From Actinospineispora spinosispora DSM 44797 (GTDB taxonomy: Bacteria > Actinomycetota > Actinomycetes > Mycobacteriales > Pseudonocardiaceae), in NCBI RefSeq assembly GCF_000429025.1, contig NZ_AUBB01000030.1:62001-126000 (forward strand): a DNA stretch of 64,000 bases, written 5' to 3'. Positions 62,852 to 64,000 of the stretch are shown in pieces. A program made the position numbers and the translations under genes. Each line of letters opens with the position of its first letter. The stretch's first letter is position 1. Below the pieces are notes generated by a model. The model saw only the letters and a list, made by a program, of their open reading frames with translations. It ran no database searches and was not told where the DNA came from.

Positions 62852-63996
62852 CAGCGACCGGCGATCAGCGTGAGATCGGCCGAGTTTGCGCGGATCCGGT
62901 CGTTCCCGACCATCAGCGGGGCGCTCAGCGCGTCCCGGACGAGCCTGCCTACCGACAGGGGCGAGCCGTTCGCGTACCCGGCCATGCCGAGAATGTCGAG
63001 GCCTGCCGTCGCGATCTCCACCAGGTTGTCCGACGCGATCGTCTTGAGTGCGTTGACGCGCAGCGCGGCCGCGAACGACGGCTCTCCATCCGCGCGCTCA
63101 TACTCCTCGCGGACAGCCGCACAGACCGAATCGATCATCTGCCGCTTGGCCAGCATCTCGTAGAACCGTGAGTTCGCGGGCCGGGCGGTCGAGCCGCCCT
63201 CCTTCGCCAGCTTCGACCGCACTTTTGCGACGACCGCGTCGGCGATCCCCAACCACACCGACGTCCACATGACGTGTGTGACGGCGGCCATGTCCTCGGC
63301 GAGGATTCTTCGGTAGGGGGTGTCGAAAACGGCGTCGCCGGGCAGGGTCGCGGTCAGCTGGTATCCGCTGCTGTCGGTCCCGCGCATCCCGATCGCGTCC
63401 CAGCCGCTGGTGAGCGTGAGCTCCAGGTGCGCACGCTCGCAGGCGACCAGCACCTGATCGGTCGGCTCGGCGTCGTCGGCGCGGCGTGCCGTCACCAGCA
63501 CGACCTGCGCCTGCGTCGCGTAGGAGATGACACTCGCGTCCTTCGCCAGCGCAACCCCGTCCCCACTCGGCCGGACCGCGCAGGAACTGCGGCCGGTGTC
63601 GCCACCGGTCGCCCGCTCGGTCGTGCTGGACGCGATGAGCGACTGAGTGCCGACGACGTCGGCGAGCAGTTCCCGCAGGTAGGCATTGCCGGCCGAGTAG
63701 CGAGCCAGCGCCGAGAGCTGCGTGTAGTGCATCCCGACGATCATTCCGGTCGACGCGCACGCGGCCGAGACGGCTCGAACGATCCCGCACACCTCGCTGA
63801 CCGGTGCGATCACCCTGCCTTCTGCCGCGGCCGGGCTGATCAGACCGGCAGTCTGCAGCGCCTCGATGGCCTCGTGCGGAAAGCGACCGTCCCGGTCGAC
63901 CTCACCCGCGTATTTCTCCGCGACGGCGACGCATTCGTCCAGGTCACGACTACCGGTCACGAGCCGAGGTTCTCGAGTGCCTCGTCCCGTCGCCAT
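62851..63996 (-). CDS. Acyl-CoA dehydrogenase-like flavoprotein
   Basis: This 381-residue protein has the acyl-CoA dehydrogenase fold: an N-terminal helical domain, a middle beta-domain (SGWDAIGMRGTDSSGY, FAD/substrate region, about 196-211) and a C-terminal helical bundle ending with DILGMAGYANGSP. Members acting on carrier-bound amino acids are known in aminomalonyl-ACP and related extender-unit pathways. With the aa:CP ligase and carrier protein, alpha,beta- or C-N oxidation of an aminoacyl-carrier is predicted. The start at 63996 is 4 bases from the window edge, so the true N-terminus could lie further upstream. Confidence 0.85.
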   Translation of the reverse strand: MATGRGTREPRLVTGSRDLDECVAVAEKYAGEVDRDGRFPHEAIEALQTAGLISPAAAEGRVIAPVSEVCGIVRAVSAACASTGMIVGMHYTQLSALARYSAGNAYLRELLADVVGTQSLIASSTTERATGGDTGRSSCAVRPSGDGVALAKDASVISYATQAQVVLVTARRADDAEPTDQVLVACERAHLELTLTSGWDAIGMRGTDSSGYQLTATLPGDAVFDTPYRRILAEDMAAVTHVMWTSVWLGIADAVVAKVRSKLAKEGGSTARPANSRFYEMLAKRQMIDSVCAAVREEYERADGEPSFAAALRVNALKTIASDNLVEIATAGLDILGMAGYANGSPLSVGRLVRDALSAPLMVGNDRIRANSADLTLIAGR

Positions 63997-64000
63997 GCCG

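Overview
The window is high-GC actinomycete DNA: many GTG starts, 1-8 base stop/start overlaps inside operons, and modular PKS/NRPS genes. The genus cannot be fixed from the sequence; no rRNA, tRNA or CRISPR array was seen. It is almost entirely specialised-metabolism DNA and reads as at least three adjacent biosynthetic clusters.

Region A (1-17191) is a PKS/NRPS cluster cut by the left edge. It holds a methylmalonyl-type PKS module (KS-AT-DH...), an FAD monooxygenase, a carrier-less adenylation enzyme, an alpha/beta-hydrolase with Cys in the nucleophile position, a C-A-PCP NRPS, a condensation-like protein lacking the catalytic His, a radical SAM enzyme with extra Cys motifs, a small carrier protein, a glycosyltransferase, a beta-lactamase-fold hydrolase and a 14-TM exporter. 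A palindromic repeat element (13090-13347) separates the carrier protein from the glycosyltransferase. A four-gene cassette (17358-20230: Gfo/Idh/MocA oxidoreductase, SDR, HD phosphohydrolase, NTF2-like protein) follows.

Region B (20351-48870) is the most coherent unit. One overlapping operon runs leftward from a promoter near 38740: Fe/2OG oxygenase, two methyltransferases, A-carrier loading protein, free KS, AT-KR-ACP-luciferase-like monooxygenase, and C-A-PCP-reductase. Next to it is a plant-type ketol-acid reductoisomerase (KARI) with an aldo/keto reductase. Rightward lie an MHS-family transporter, a membrane-anchored sigma-like protein, a PPC-domain protein, two FadR-type GntR regulators, a QueC homologue, a TauE/SafE permease, a MetE-like enzyme and an SDR. 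Six copies of a near-palindrome, TGGTRNTACCA, lie at the key promoters and match the FadR-family operator pattern. They tie KARI, the PKS/NRPS operon, the transporter, queC, a GntR gene and the SDR into one apparent regulon.

Region C (49015-64000) holds a chorismate-derived 3-hydroxyanthranilate-type cassette (PhzE, PhzD, SDR, AMP ligase) with a divergent exporter. It is followed by a nitrate-to-nitrite module (NarK, molybdenum nitrate reductase, FAD/BFD electron-transfer protein) with a DUF3050-type haem-oxygenase-fold protein inside it. At the right edge is a trio of class II aaRS-like amino acid:carrier-protein ligase, carrier protein and acyl-CoA-dehydrogenase-like flavoprotein.

Best leads: the operator-defined regulon of region B, with its cluster-encoded chloroplast-like KARI as a possible self-resistance target or an unusual precursor enzyme; the radical SAM/carrier/degenerate-C group in A; and in C the pairing of an aminoaryl-acid pathway with a nitrite source and the aminoacyl-carrier oxidation trio.
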